A DNA stretch of 64,000 bases from Diogma glabrata (GCA_963693315.1 OY856186.1:377335597-377399596); one strand, 5' to 3'. Shown: positions 21,281 to 34,029, numbered from the stretch's first letter. Translations and numbers: made by a program. Notes: generated by a model not told the origin, from the sequence alone.

Positions 21281-21730
21281 ATAGCAGACGCAGCGAAAAT
21301 TGAGTTGTTGAAAAAACAACGAAGTGCCTTTAAAGGCCAGCTCACAAATTTTAAGTCTCATCTCGATAAAGCTACATCCATCGGTGGTTTTGAATCTCTT
21401 CTCAATCGACTACAAACAATCTCCAAAAAATATGACGGTGTTCAGTCTCAGCTGGAAGTTATAGATGAAACGACATTAGTTGATCGTAGCTCATTCGATG
21501 AGGACTATCTCAACTTGGAAACAATATTGAGAGATAAAATTCACAACATAAAGAAATCAGAAGATACTTCATTCGCAACATCATTTCATAATGCCTCGTT
21601 TCATGAGCCTTCATCACCAAGTTCAGTAACAACTGGAATCAGATTACCAGAGATTACGTTACCTACGTTTAATAGTTGGAGTCACTACTCGTTTTCGTCG
21701 TATTTAGTAGAATGTGATTTCCAGATATAA
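21281..21730 (+). pseudogene. BEL/Pao gag, N-terminal remnant
   Basis: Open frame reading LKKQRSAFKGQLTNF, ETILRDKI and IRLPEITLPTFNSW. This is the order seen in BEL/Pao Gag: a helical N-terminus leading to the DUF1759-type region. The frame is open back to 21281, where ATAGCAGAC stands where an ATG would be expected, so the start appears lost. After LPTFNSW the homology stops, the frame ends at 21730, and the rest of gag (including zinc knuckles) is absent. It cannot make a working capsid protein. Confidence 0.75.
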
Positions 21731-22368
21731 TTGTTGTCTTCGTTAATATTTTAGAAAATCGTTCTGTCGTTTTTTTTAAATCATTCGTCGTACCTTATTA
21801 AATTAATTGTTATTTTTAGGATTCTGTTATATTATGTATTATATTCATCGGATTCTAGTAGATTAAACAGCATATTCATCGGATGTTCCAATATTAAATT
21901 ACCAATTTATTCATCGGATCATTTTGACATCATCGGTTTTAGGTGTGAAATAATTAATTATTCAATCTACATCGTTCGTCAGTCAACATGGAAGTTTTGA
22001 TATTGGTTTGTCCAACACCCGCTGGTATTTGGATGTGTTAGCTTCATTAATTTTTCGTCGTTCTCCTTGTTGCTATCATAATTCCAACAGATGTTCACTC
22101 TTGTCTCATTCTTCGTTACCTTGGCAGAGTGTGTCTGACAGCCCACCTTCGTCGTATAGTCGTTGAGACAAAATCAAACAATTTTTCCAATGTTAACCAA
22201 TGTGTCCTTGCAAAATGGCTAACATGCCTCATTTGTATTTAGTAGTATTCGTCATTAGAATCCGTTTTAATTCAATATTTTGTAGCTAATGGTTCGGTAG
22301 TATCTTAAGTCGTTATAGGTTTAATTATAATTTAGTAAAATGTTTATCTTCACACGATCAGTCTACAT
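21731..22368 (+). other. Non-coding block where gag C-terminus, protease and RT core should be
   Basis: AT-rich with repeated CATTCATCGGA-like words (near 21842, 21869, 21909). No protease or reverse-transcriptase motif is visible. It represents deletion or replacement of about 2-3 kb expected in a complete BEL element. Confidence 0.6.
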
Positions 22369-24774
22369 CACCAGTTGTGCTAGTTTTGGGTCTATTGTGG
22401 GATACCATATCTGATTCCTTCGAAGTTCGTTTCAACTGAGTGCTATTATCAACGTCCAACTCTAAACCCCAAATATTGTCCGAGATTTGCCAGTTGTTTG
22501 ATCCTCTAGGTATTTGTGCACCAATCATTCTCACAGCAAAACTAGTATTGCAAAATATCTGGATGTTGCAAGGTACAAATTGGGACGACGTACTTCCAAG
22601 TAACATCACCCATCATTGGTCAAAATTCAAACAAGAACTGCATGAGCTCCATCGAGTCTCCATACCTCGGTTGATTACTTCAACCAATCAAGAAAGCCTG
22701 GAGCTTCATGGATTCTGCGATGCCTCCGAGAAAGCCTACGGTTGTGTTCTCTACACTCGCTCATTAACAAAATCAAATCATTATCACATAGCATTACTCT
22801 GCTCAAAATCCAGAGTTGCACCTCTAACTAAACAAACGATCCCTCGTCTCGAGTTGTGTGCAGCAATGTTATTAGCTGAGGTAGTTCACAAGGTGCTATC
22901 GATTATGGAAAACACGTTAAATGCCATTTTTCTTTGGACAGATTCTAAGGTCACCTTATATCGCATCATGTCCGAACCTTAGAAATATAATACATTTGTG
23001 GCAAACCAACTGACAAAAATACAGGAATTAACCGTAATCAAAGATTGGCGTTATGTGCCCACAGCAGACAATCCAGCGGACTTGGTATCTCGAGGATTCA
23101 TGCCGTCACAATTTTTATCATCCTCAATTTGGTGGGACGGTCCCCAGTTTTTGAAGTATTCGTCCACCGTGTGGCCACCATGCGATCAAAAACAATGGTC
23201 TCAAGATCAAACTAACCTCGAACTTCGTAAAATCTCACTTCCAAGTTTACTTCAAAATCCAATTGATAATCAGGTTATTTTTGATCGGTTCGAAAACCTC
23301 TCACGTCTCCTTCGAGTTACTGCGTTTATGTTACGTTTCATTGATCGAACCAGATACAAGGATAACATAAAAAACTCACTTAGTGATGATCTTCAACCAG
23401 TGGAATTGCAAACCGCCACGACAACATTAATTAAAATTGTCCAAAGGCTCCATTTTTCAGAAGAGCTGAAAACCCTTACAAGAAATCAAGAAATTTCAGA
23501 AAAAAGTAATCTTCGCTCATTAGCACCGTTTTCCTGACGATAGTGGTGTATTGAGAGTGGGTGGTCGACTTACGCACGCAGCGTTAACATATAATCATAA
23601 GCACCCAATACTGCTTCCTCGTGATCATATATTTTCGGTTATGCTTGCTAGACACGAGCATCTGAGATTGCTTCATGCCGGACCACAGGCACTTTTGTAT
23701 AGTCTTCGTCAGGCCTATTGGATCATCGGTGGAAGAGGCCTATGTAAGCAGATTGTGCATCTTTGTGTGCGTTGTAGTCACGTCAAACCTGTCATACGAC
23801 ACCAAATCATGGGAGATTTGCCTTCGGAACGCGTTAACAGAGTCAGCCGAGCTTTCACAGTGGTTGGCATCGATTTTTGTGGTCCATTTTATTTTATTCA
23901 TGCATCAAGAGCTAAGGTCAAAAATAAATGTTATATATGTCTCTTCATATGTTTTACCACCAAAGCTGTTCATCTTGACATCGTCATAAACGCCACTTCA
24001 GAATCTTTCATCGCTTGTCTGAAGCGTTTCGTTTCACGTCGAGGGTTGTGCTCACGTATTTTTTCCGACAATGCTACCAATTTCATCGGTGCCCGTAATG
24101 AACTCAAGGAACTAAAATCTCTATTGTTTTCTTAATCTTGTCAAGACCACATCAGACATTTCAGTCTCTCACACAACATTGAGTGGTCTACGATTCTTCC
24201 TCGTTCTCCCCATTTTGGTGGATTATGGTAATCTGCCATTAAAAGCGCTAAACATCATCTTAAGCGGGTAATGGGAACGTCGTGTTTAACGTTGGAAGAA
24301 TTTCTCACGTTGACCACCCAAATTGAAGCATGTCTCAACTCTCGCCCAATGTTGCCAATGTCAAATGATCCATCGGATCTGACCGCTTTGTCACCAGGTC
24401 ACTTCATCATCGGTGCCCCATTAACGTCAATTCCAGAACCTTCATTACTCGATCTAACTTCTAACAAACTGTCGAGATTCCAAAGAATTCAGCAACTCAT
24501 GCAGTCGTTTTGGGATCGTTGGCACTGTGAATATCTCACTGAACTACAGCAAAGAAGCAAATGGCAGCAAGGATCATTTCAGTATCAAGTCGGTATGTTG
24601 GTTCTACTACACGATGACAACCAGCCACCACTACAGTGGATTATGGGTCGTATAACTGATTTACATCCCGGCAAGGATGGTGTTGTGCGCGTGGTCTCTA
24701 TCAAGACCAGCCACTCTCAATTGAAACGAGCTACAAACCGCATTAGTGTACTTCCAATTCCAATCGAGCAGTAA
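22369..24774 (+). pseudogene. BEL/Pao pol remnant: RT end, RNase H, integrase
   Basis: In order: VLGLLWDTISDSF (end of RT), LFDPLGICAPI and the RNase H-like HGFCDASEKAYGCVLY with TIPRLELCAA and LWTDSKVTL. Then come WRYVPTADNPADLVSRG, the integrase zinc region (HEHLRLLHAG, LCVRCSHV), the integrase core (VGIDFCGPF, TKAVHLDIV, IFSDNATNFIGA, ACLNSRPM) and the C-terminal domain through WIMGRITDLHPGKDGVVRV. Stops occur at 22437, 22980, 24133 and near 24226; the frame changes near 23530. The catalytic YxDD half of the reverse transcriptase is missing. Clearly BEL/Pao by its RNase H-integrase order, and inactive. Confidence 0.88.
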
Positions 24775-24850
24775 TCAGTGATGTAGTTTTTTCTTCGACG
24801 CCTTACAATTCATTCATGGTTGGTGTTTTCGTTGTTTTTGTCGTTTTTTC

Positions 24851-25195
24851 GATCAATTCATATTTTATCGTCGGGTGCTGATGCACAGTTCATGATCAAT
24901 TCATATTTTATCGTCGGGTTGCTATGCACATTTCATGATCAATTCATATTTTATCGTCGGGTGCTAATGCACATTTCATGATCAATTCATATTTTATCGT
25001 CGGTTGCTATGCACATTTCATGATCAATTCATATTTTATCGTCGGGTGCTAATGCACATTTCATGATCAATTCATATTTTATCGTCGGTTGCTATGCACA
25101 TTTCATGATCAATTCATATTTTATCGTCGGGTGCTGATGCACATTTCATGATCAATTCATATTTTATCGTCGGTTGCTATGCACATTTCATTTAA
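24851..25195 (+). repeat. 43-bp tandem array, eight units alternating between two variants
   Basis: Each unit begins GATCAATTCATATTTTATCG and ends ATGCACATTTCAT. Most alternate between TCGGGTGCTAATGC-type and TCGGTTGCTATGC-type cores, giving a higher-order period of about 86 bp. Located after the pol stop inside the BEL element. Confidence 0.85.
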
Positions 25196-26121
25196 TCATT
25201 CACTATCCTCGGCTGTTATTAATTCAAATATTATCGTCAGTTGCTATAAGTTTTTATGTATCAGTAATTTAAATATATAAGAAAAAAATACAAATAATTT
25301 ATATACTAAAACCATACTCGGTTGCCCTTCATTAACATGCATCAGGTCTAAGTGAACAACCCACGACCAGCATACAGATCAACATTCACTCCACATTCTG
25401 TAACTTGCAGTCAAATATAGACAAACACGATATGTTTCATATCACTCCCAGAAGTTCCTCATTAATCGAATACGACCTTGGCAATGTTTACTTCATGCTT
25501 CAATAGCTCCTCTTTTCAAATTATACTTCTCCCAATAGTCCCTATTGACTGGAGTTAAGTTACTGTCACTCGTGAGAAATCAATGTAATCTCCCAATAGA
25601 TTTTATTCTATTGTGCAAAGATAATCGGAAAATCTCATCATCCAATATAGCATAAGCTCGCATCAAAGGCGCAAATCTACCAACAATCTAGTCACTTCAA
25701 TCATTTCGGTTCAATGGTTTGTTACGTATCTCCTCGATACCCAAAGGTTTAACCCATCAACATTATTTAGACTATGAGTCAAACACCATCTGTCGCTCTT
25801 GTGCTCCAGGACTAGTGATTGCAGATTCACAAATCATCTGAGAACGTTAACAATGTTGGTGTGTTGAGGTCGTGACAGTTGGTCTGCTCTGGACAATTAC
25901 CAAACTTACATTGCAATACAGAATACTTACTCTAATTCATTTTTATTTCGTTTCTCAAAATCAACTACTCCGAAACTAATTGATTCAAACAAAATTTTTT
26001 TTTAAATTTTCCCTTTAATTCATATTTCAACATAAGAAAAACACATTTATTGGATGAATCAATAAAGCTCACACATCTATTATTTGGGTTAAAGGATCAT
26101 TCCTTTAAAGCCGGGAGTAAA
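25196..26121 (+). other. BEL 3' untranslated region and polypurine tract
   Basis: No coding motif. It ends with AAAGCCGGGAGTAAA directly before the 3' LTR, placed correctly for the plus-strand primer. Confidence 0.6.
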
Positions 26122-27956
26122 TGTTCGCGAAAAGTAAATCCCCTGTAAAGAAAAAGTAATTTAAATTAGATGATAATAAATTGAAAAGTATTGATTGACT
26201 TATCCATTGCTTATATTCCAGAATGTTGAATTGTCCAAACGTTGTTTAGATCCCTAAAAGAAGTGAAAGTCAAAAACATTAGTGATAGTAATTCATTTGA
26301 ATGAAATATTGAGAATATAAATTAATTCAAAATAATATTTAATGTAATTTAATTCAAAAAGATATCTAATGTTATTTAATTCAAAATAGTATTAATGTTA
26401 TTTAATTCACGATAATATGTACTGTAATCTAATTCAAAGTAATATTAATGTAATCTAATTCAAAGTAATATTAATGTAATCTAATTCAAAATTTAATTCA
26501 AAGTTAATTATGCCACTTACTTGAAAATGTTAGTATTATTGTTTATTTCAGCGATACGTCAATTTGACAACAATATGTTCCACTCAATATTGACGACGTT
26601 TAACTTGGCTGCACTCAGTAGTTTTTTTAGTATCTAACTTATTGAGAGTGGAATGTATTGTTGTTGGGTTGTCTTCACTGACAAATTTATGGTATATAAG
26701 AGAGACATTTTTTATGCTAGCTCTCTTGCTTTACATATATATTATATTATTTAGTGGTTGTTCGGGATTGTTCTAAGTAATGTTGTCTTGTTACTAAAAT
26801 TAAAATTAAAATAAAAAGTGTTTATTCGATGTAAAGTAGTTTAGTGTAGACAAATATATATACAATACATATAGATTAGTAATGGCAAGCTGTGTTTCCT
26901 TTTTGTTGTGATGATGCTATGGTGCTGTGGATTTGCCGGTCGTCAATGCTAGGATAAGTATAGTTGTTTGATGAATATTTGTGACCATACGGTTTTGAAT
27001 CCATCATTGTTGAAATTATTTGTATTAAATCTTCGTCATTACTGATAATGCATTTTAGTTCCGGATCTTGTTCGCATTCATCGTTATTACAGTGGTTACA
27101 GCTGCCGGTCGTCGATGCTGATGAGGATTATATAGCTTTGATAAATATATTCTGTGACCAGATGGTGTTGAATTCATCATTTATATTGTTCGTCATCAAT
27201 GCTGATAATACATATGGTTAGTTCATGATCATTTATGCTCATCGTTATACTATTGAGATTACTTATATTGATTCGTCGTCAATGCTGATAATACATATAG
27301 TTAGTTCCTGATCATTTATGTTCATCGTTATTATTGAGATCATTTATATTGTTCGTCATCATTGCTGATAATACATATAGTTAGTTCCTGAGTTATTTTA
27401 TATTCATCGTTATTATCGTCGTCATTGCTGATAAATTTGTGCACATCGTTATTATTGAGATACAGTTCCTGAGTTATTTTATATTCATCGTTATTATCGT
27501 CGTCATTGCTGATAAATTTATGCACATCGTTATTATTGAGATACAGTTCCTGAGTTATTTTATATTCATCGTTATTATCGTCGTCATTGCTGATAAATTT
27601 ATGCACATCGTTATTATTGAAATATAGTTCCTGATTTATTTTATGTTCATCGTTATTAGTGAGATTACTTGTATTGAATCTTCATCATTGCCGATAACAA
27701 ATATAGTTCCTGATTATTTTATGCTCGTCGTTATTATTGAGATATAGTTCCTGAATTACTTATGCTTATCGCTGTCAAAGTGGTTATTTTTGACGGGCGT
27801 CGATGTTGATGATAATTATAATGCCTGATAAATGTACGTGACCACAAATTCAACGTTATTGAGATTGAAGAATTCAGGTTGCTTCCATACATCTGCAATC
27901 AACATTTTCATCATCATCAAGGTTACTGAGTAACACAATACAGTCCACTGTTTCCA
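26122..27956 (+). repeat. BEL 3' LTR
   Basis: Starts TGTTCGCGAAAAG and ends CTGTTTCCA, followed by the target repeat ATGAC. It has seven minisatellite units (26320-26501), the 81-bp array at 27383-27625 and a TATA box at 26693-26700. In block structure it matches the inner partial 5' LTR more closely than the outer one. Confidence 0.92.
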
Positions 27957-28129
27957 ATGACAAAACTAAAGAGATCGATACCTTGACTAGTAGGTGAATT
28001 ATAATATATTAAAAACGGTTGTATCGTAGCTTGTGAGTTATTCCAAAGATAACTCTGCACAGAATCTTGAATGAAAACAGAGTAATTTTTCGAAACATCG
28101 CCAAGTACTAAGCACTCTCCCACTTTCAA
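27957..28129 (-). pseudogene. Transposase-like gene, upstream part beyond the BEL element
   Basis: The reverse strand reads VGECLVLGDVSKNYS, WNNSQATIQPFLIYY, then LFSFVI up to the duplicated ATGAC. This is the segment expected just before the part at 16980-17529. No start codon or further upstream coding sequence could be recognised beyond 28130, so the gene is truncated or highly decayed there. The product is unnamed. Confidence 0.65.
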
Positions 28130-30048
28130 GATTTAGTATTTTCGAATTTTATTGAAATGGTTATGATTTGTTCTGTTCTTTTGATATACAAAAGGATTAA
28201 AGAAGCAATCTGTATTTAGCGAAAGGAATTTTTCACTTATCGCGAATTAAAATATATTTTGCTATTAATTATGTAGTTTATAAGATGTGGTTCGAACAAC
28301 ACAATTCTGATAAATACGCCGGGATGAAAGATTGAAGGGGGTTGAAGGATTGTATGAAAATTTTGGATTGGGTTAAGAGTTTGAATTCATATTGAAAGAA
28401 ATCTTTCGTTGTTTGTGAAAATATAAATATACAACAAAAAATAAAAATATTTTATTAATTTGTTTAGTTATTAAGAGTTAGGTTCGTAAAAATTGTTTTG
28501 GAAAGAAGAAATGAAATTGACATTGGTTGATGTTATGGCGTCTGGTCATTTTTTTAAGGAATCAATAAAAACTATTATTATTATTATTTTTATATTTTTC
28601 AGGACGAAAATTGGACTTGATTATTGAATTCGGAATATGAATTTAATTTTAATTACGACTCAAAAATATTTTCCAAAAACGCAGCTATAAATACATTTTT
28701 GCTTATCCTAAACGAAAGAGAAAAAAGTCGATTGCATAGCATCCTTCCGCTTAGTAGCTTTCGATACAATTAATACAATTACATCAAAACCGGTTGATAG
28801 ATTGGTTCTATCAAATGCCTATTACTTCCAGCTAATTGAAAGATATAAACAAAAAAAGGAATCACCGTCTATCAAATACAATCACACCATCATCCAATTT
28901 GCTGAAAACATAAATTCATACATCGAAAGAAATATAACACGATCATAAACATTTAGAGTTTTCAAGTTTTCATATAGAACGAAAAGAGTTCATACATTCT
29001 CACTTCTTTTGTTTCGTTTTTATAATTAAAACAAAAGAATTAATAATAAAAAACTAAAAATATCCATGTAAAGATGATGTAAATATATAATAACAATAAA
29101 TTTACGCAGTCATACATTTGATGATTTGAGGGCGATCAAAAAGTTCTTTGTATTGTTATTGTTATAAATGAAAAATTATGTTAATGTAAAAAACATGTAA
29201 CGTTGTAGAATCAAGGATGGAAAAGGGAAGGGTGTTTTGCTCCGAAGTTAGCCTTTACTGTCAGGGTTAACTACAACGATCTAACTCCATTGCCAATACC
29301 TTTACTCAGAGCTCAAATTGTTCTGTATTAGATTGTCGACTTTTCCAAGTGCTACATGTTGGACATCACACCATTGGTGGGCATAACAACTTGAATATGT
29401 TTGTGTGGTGAAGGTTGGGATAGCAGTCATGCTTTTATAAAGATCTTGCCTGGCGTTCAGAGAATTCACATTATATACAACTACCAAATAGGATACTGAA
29501 TAATTTCTAATAACAAATCATGGCAATTGTGATACTACATCAATATGGATACAAAGGCCTCTTAACAACTCGTCAATAACATCACAACAACAGTTCCTTT
29601 CGACTATATCGTCGAATCTACTTAACATCGGCTCATTTCTTTTCTGGTTGAAATACATCGACATTTATTTTAACATCGTTAATAAAAACGAGCGTTTCAC
29701 AACTGAAACAGATATTAATATTATCTTCGTCAACAGCCGTACTTGGAACATTTTTTATTTATAATAGTTTTCATCAATTACCCCTAAATTTTAGTGCAAC
29801 AATTTATTTATGATATTATTTAAGTATCGCATATTCATTTTGATGCAACGATAATTTTATCATGGATCATTCAACAATCACCTATTTAATTGGTGCAACG
29901 ATTTCTGATATTAGTCAAATATCACCTATTTGTGTTTCTGCAATGATTTTTGACGAAATTTTCCAACCATGTTAATACTATACAAACACCAATAAATTTC
30001 AATGTTACAACATCACCCACAACTAGTGCACAACTTGCAAATTCAGTG
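28130..30048. other. No supported gene
   Basis: AT-rich; short frames only. Loosely repeated words around GTGCAACGATT/ATCACCTATTT occur near 29790-29945, without clear unit boundaries. Confidence 0.45.
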
Positions 30049-30640
30049 CAACATTTAGTAATAATAATTTAGTCATTTATGATTGATTAAATTTATTTAT
30101 TATGTCAAGTCGAATATGTAACAAATCATGGGTTAAATTAATTTTTTTTATTAACATTTGATAGTCATAGTTGATGTAGAAGGGATAGTGGCCTATGTCC
30201 TTCAATAATTTTTGAGTTATCACAGTCTACTTTACTTCTTACCTTTGTTTCAATTCATTCAAAAACTTTCGCGTGCAACCAAGAAAAAAATTGCCGAATC
30301 CACGTACTGAAGCTAATCAAAATAAACTCGAGGGACTCGTATCTTTAGAGCTACAGCAACATTTAGTAATAATAGTATAGTCATGATATGAGTGGGTAAA
30401 TTTATTTAGCAGCAAATAATGGGTTGGGTTAATTTTTTTTTGACATTTGATAAGCATAGTTGACGTAGAGGTGGTGATGGCTAATGCCCTTCTTCAATTT
30501 TAGAGTCATCAGAGTGTACTTTACTTCTTACCTTTGCTTCCATTCGCTCAAGAACTTTCGCGTTTAGGGCAGATAATAAAGTTACTGAATCTACGTACTG
30601 GAGCTAGTTGGAATAAACCATAGGCATGGCGCATCCATAA
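30049..30640 (+). repeat. Tandem duplication, two diverged units of about 305 bp
   Basis: CAACATTTAGTAATAATA starts each unit (about 30051 and 30357). Both then share AATCATGGGTT/AATAATGGGTT, GACATTTGATA..CATAGTTGA, TACTTTACTTCTTACCTTTG and ACTTTCGCGT. It lies just upstream of a primer-site-like sequence and may be part of an LTR. Confidence 0.7.
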
Positions 30641-30786
30641 GGCGATAGGCTTGACTATGGTAATCCCGACCTCTAATCAGCCGCTCGTAACACGTGATCA
30701 CACACATATTATTGATCGCACACATATTTTTGTGGCAATCGTATGGCTGACAACAAGTATGAGGTGTAAGAAGCGTGCATTCAAAA

Positions 30787-30809
30787 TGGCGCCGAAACAG
30801 GGACTTGAA
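30787..30809 (+). promoter_or_regulatory. tRNA-Lys-type primer-binding site of an LTR-element remnant
   Basis: TGGCGCCGAAACAGGGACTT and the following GAA match the complement of the insect tRNA-Lys 3' end at 21 of 23 positions, as I remember that tRNA. It is preceded by GCATTCAAAA, compatible with an LTR end in CA plus a short gap. No gag or pol and no second LTR was recognised. Confidence 0.45.
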
Positions 30810-33689
30810 TAACTAGTAAGGGTAATTGAAGATACAATTCAGTAACCTAAATAGTTGAACCAGATAGGATGATCAAAGTTATGGAACGAATAATAAATAA
30901 TTCGTTGAGTCTCTCAGGGTGATCAATAAAAATTGCATATAATAATATTTAATTAGTTGCACCTCGTCCTGTCAGGACAATGCAATAAAATGATTACTGG
31001 GATTATCGAAGGTTTATACCTTATAGTGAAAATAAAGTGAAAAAATGTGTGCACTTTACAGTGCAATCGAAGAATAGCATACAATAATAAACAGTTAGTG
31101 GCGCCTCTTAGAGCTATCCCATATTTAATATAATAAAACAATAATATTGCCCGTCGCAGTGCAACCGCAAACGAAGTCTACAAGTAAGTTAGTGTAGAGG
31201 CTCAAAAGGTTCAGTCGTTTAAATCGTTAAAAAAAATTATATAAAAATTATTTTGAGCCATTCAGTCAAAAATGCGACGCAAATGACTATACTGTGATTA
31301 GTGGTGCAATTCAGAAAGAGAGTGTAGGGATAAACAATTAAGCTGAGTTCATAAAATCTCTCTTTCATTAAATATGTTGTTTTCAATATGGGTATAAAAA
31401 AGCACCGCAACTACGTTGAAGGTTAAAATTTCAAAGCTATCACTGTTTACTCTTCTTTTAAGTAACTGATACAGCAATTGCAAGTGCCAGGTCGTTTGGT
31501 GCGATGAAACCTGAAACTATAAGGACTCAATTTTGTGTAACTGCATGTTATTTTAAGCATGCTTTCAACTGCGGTTTTAAACATGTTATTTTTTATACGA
31601 CAACAGCTCGGTCAATTTGACGCTTTTAATCGTGACTCAGATTTAGTTTTTGTGTTGTAGTGTTTCTACAGTAGTAGAAGTCCCGGAAATATGCTACATC
31701 ATACACTAGATACCAATAGCTATTACTCGTCGGCACTTCATCCAGCAATTCTCATCGTTTTAGATCATCATTAGGTTTCCTTTGCGACAGATGATAATTA
31801 CAACAAAGAGAGTGAATATTCAGACATTGTTTGCCAATTATATTCTAGATTGATTTTGTCAAAACAATGATACAAATCTTACACCCGCTATTCCGTCTCT
31901 GTTTCTAGAATGATTTGTCGTATTGCTTCCATTTGTTTGATGCAAGTTAGCCCGGTTAAGTTTATTATTCTATCCACCAAACGGGGTGGATTTTTGATAA
32001 ACTCTGCATAAAAAACTTGTCATGAAAACCAACCACAAATAATGTAAAAAAGTATCTTTAAGTGTTGAAACATATACCACATAATAAAACACATAAATTG
32101 CCAGCCATAAAAACAAATAAAACAAATATTATTCCATAGGGTAATTCTTCTAAACAAAACCTAATAAATATTAATGACAGATCAAACAATGAATTCAAAT
32201 ATTTTTGATGAAATAATTATCAATAAATATTTGTTTAAATTCAATTGAAAAACGTGATAATTGACTGTCAAATTATTTGCATAATAACCAATAAAATCAA
32301 CAAAGCCCTTAAGAATAACAAAAACTAACAAAACAAATATAACTATAAAAAAAATAAAAGAAGTTCAATGTTAGCGCCATCAATTTAGTTGTCAAATGTG
32401 CCTTCATTCAATTATTAGGTCTGTGCAGTTGGCCGGGAACTTTTGATTTCTTAAAATTTTATATTTTATTATGATTGTACCTTGATTGGGAGGAATGAGG
32501 AGTTCAATTAAAATGATTGTACCTCTCTAGTTTAATTATTATGAACAAAACAAAATTGGGTTTCCAGTTAGCCGGTCATCAATTCATATTGATATTTTTC
32601 GGTAAATTATAGTTAATAACAATTCGAAATCGTTTGGGAGGAACAAAAATATAAGTTTTATTGATTGTACTACCGTAATTTATTAACAATTTTATATAAA
32701 ACTTTTTGATTCTGAACCATTGACAACTGTCTAAATTTGCAAAACACACCGATGATCCCCCTTACAGAATAGTTTCGAAGCTTTAATCATAAATGACTGC
32801 ATTACCGACTGAAAACATTTAGTATTAAATTTATACGAGAGAGTCTTTTGTTTTACATATTTTGATATTACAGTTTACAGTTACATATTTTTATATTAAT
32901 TTATTTTATCTAAGAAGGGCTAGAATTATTTTTAACAGTCAAACATCCTTTGATAACAAATTTTATCTTTTAATATAAATAATTGATTTTCTAAGTTTTC
33001 CTTCCAATCCGTTTTATTTCAAACTGTTGCTATTTACGAATGATGAATTTTTATGGCATTAACGTTCATTTTTATTATTTATTTAATTATAAAAATGAAC
33101 ATTATTTGTTGTTTAACTTAAATAAGATATTATGGACATTAAATGCAAGTACTATAGATAGTAAGTAATATGCTAAAATTCTTACTATGTAAATGTAGTG
33201 GAAATATTTATTTATGTGAAAATCTATTTTATCAACCGACGTATCAACAATATCAAAACCGTTTAATTTTGTAAGAGACATAATTGTTTTAATTTAAAAT
33301 TATAAAAATTTATAACAAATATCTTTCCATTCAAAAGTTTATTGAAAAAATAACTATTTCAAACCGAGAATCGAAAACGCTAGGAAAAATTTCTTCAATT
33401 TTAAAACATTCAGAAACTATTGTAGATGAATAAAAACTCCTGAATGCATTCTATACTTTTTTAGTATAATGACGTCACACAGTTGATTGAAAGAAACATA
33501 CATGAGATAACATGAGAAGTTTTCGGCATGCATGCTAAGAACAATGCCTAATAATATATCATGGGAAGTTTTTATTGATTCAGTTTAACAAAACAAAATG
33601 TGTCCTCTAGTCTATATGTAACAAAGTCGTATTGGTGATCAATAAATTTCCAATCTTCACTAAATACAACTATACATATACATACAAAT
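30810..33689. other. No supported gene
   Basis: AT-rich. A weak duplication around CCAGTTAGCCGG/GCAGTTGGCCGG with GGGAGGAA downstream lies at 32427-32700. Nothing else is recognised. Confidence 0.4.
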
Positions 33690-33960
33690 TTAACTAAAAA
33701 CGTCTATTTACAGTGTTGCTAATTTTTATATTTGTTTAATAATTTAAAAGTAGTGTTTAATTCGTTAGAACTACCATCTGCAATACAATAGAATAAAAAA
33801 ATATTGTATGAGATTTAATAAAAGTTTAAAAAAAAAAGCAAAATGCAAGATTTCGAACCTCTGTTAAACAATTAAAAAACGCATTTTTCGTGCCGACTTA
33901 ACGTCCACCACCAATTTCATTATTAAAACGTTTGAGTTGTATAAATTATTTAATGATTGT
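33690..33960 (-). repeat. Diverged relative of the palindrome-arm segment 36270-36560
   Basis: On the reverse strand it shares, in order, AATTTATACAA-like sequence, a tRNA-like head, a T run, CATACAATATTT, GATGGTAGTT and AGCAACACTG with the arm segment at 36270-36560. It sits just outside the recognised left edge of the palindrome. Confidence 0.6.
33845..33915 (-). pseudogene. tRNA-Ser-like sequence (diverged)
   Basis: The reverse strand reads TGGTGGTGGACGTTAAGTCG (A-box like) and, after a gap, GAGGTTCGAAATCTTG (B-box like), with a T run downstream. This is the spacing of a class II (Ser/Leu) tRNA. No acceptor pairing is seen; probably the head of a SINE-like repeat rather than a functional tRNA. 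Confidence 0.45.
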
Positions 33961-34029
33961 AAAAAAACGGTTTTCATGAGTCAAAAAACGGTGGTTATCA
34001 TTATATGCAAGGGATGTAATTAGGATGTT

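Larger units (their letters stand above)
17530..27956 (+). mobile_element. BEL/Pao LTR retrotransposon, defective, about 10.4 kb
   Basis: Bounded by TG...CA LTRs and flanked by 5-bp direct repeats ATGAC (17525-17529 and 27957-27961), the duplication length usual for BEL/Pao. Order: 5' LTR 17530-19360, decayed primer site, partial LTR to 20457, primer-binding site for tRNA-Tyr at 20462, gag remnant, a non-coding block, pol remnant (end of RT, RNase H, integrase), a tandem array, polypurine-like tract AAAGCCGGGAGTAAA, then 3' LTR 26122-27956. Protease and the catalytic core of the reverse transcriptase are missing, and pol carries several stops and a frame change. The copy cannot move by itself. 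Confidence 0.92.

Noticed and set aside
24851..25195. Regular repeats resembling a CRISPR array
   Set aside because: Repeats are contiguous with no unique spacers, and lie within a eukaryotic retrotransposon; it is a minisatellite.
32427..32700. Possible duplicated block around CAGTTGGCCGG / CAGTTAGCCGG
   Set aside because: Only short words agree and the spacing of the rest is irregular; too weak to annotate as a repeat.
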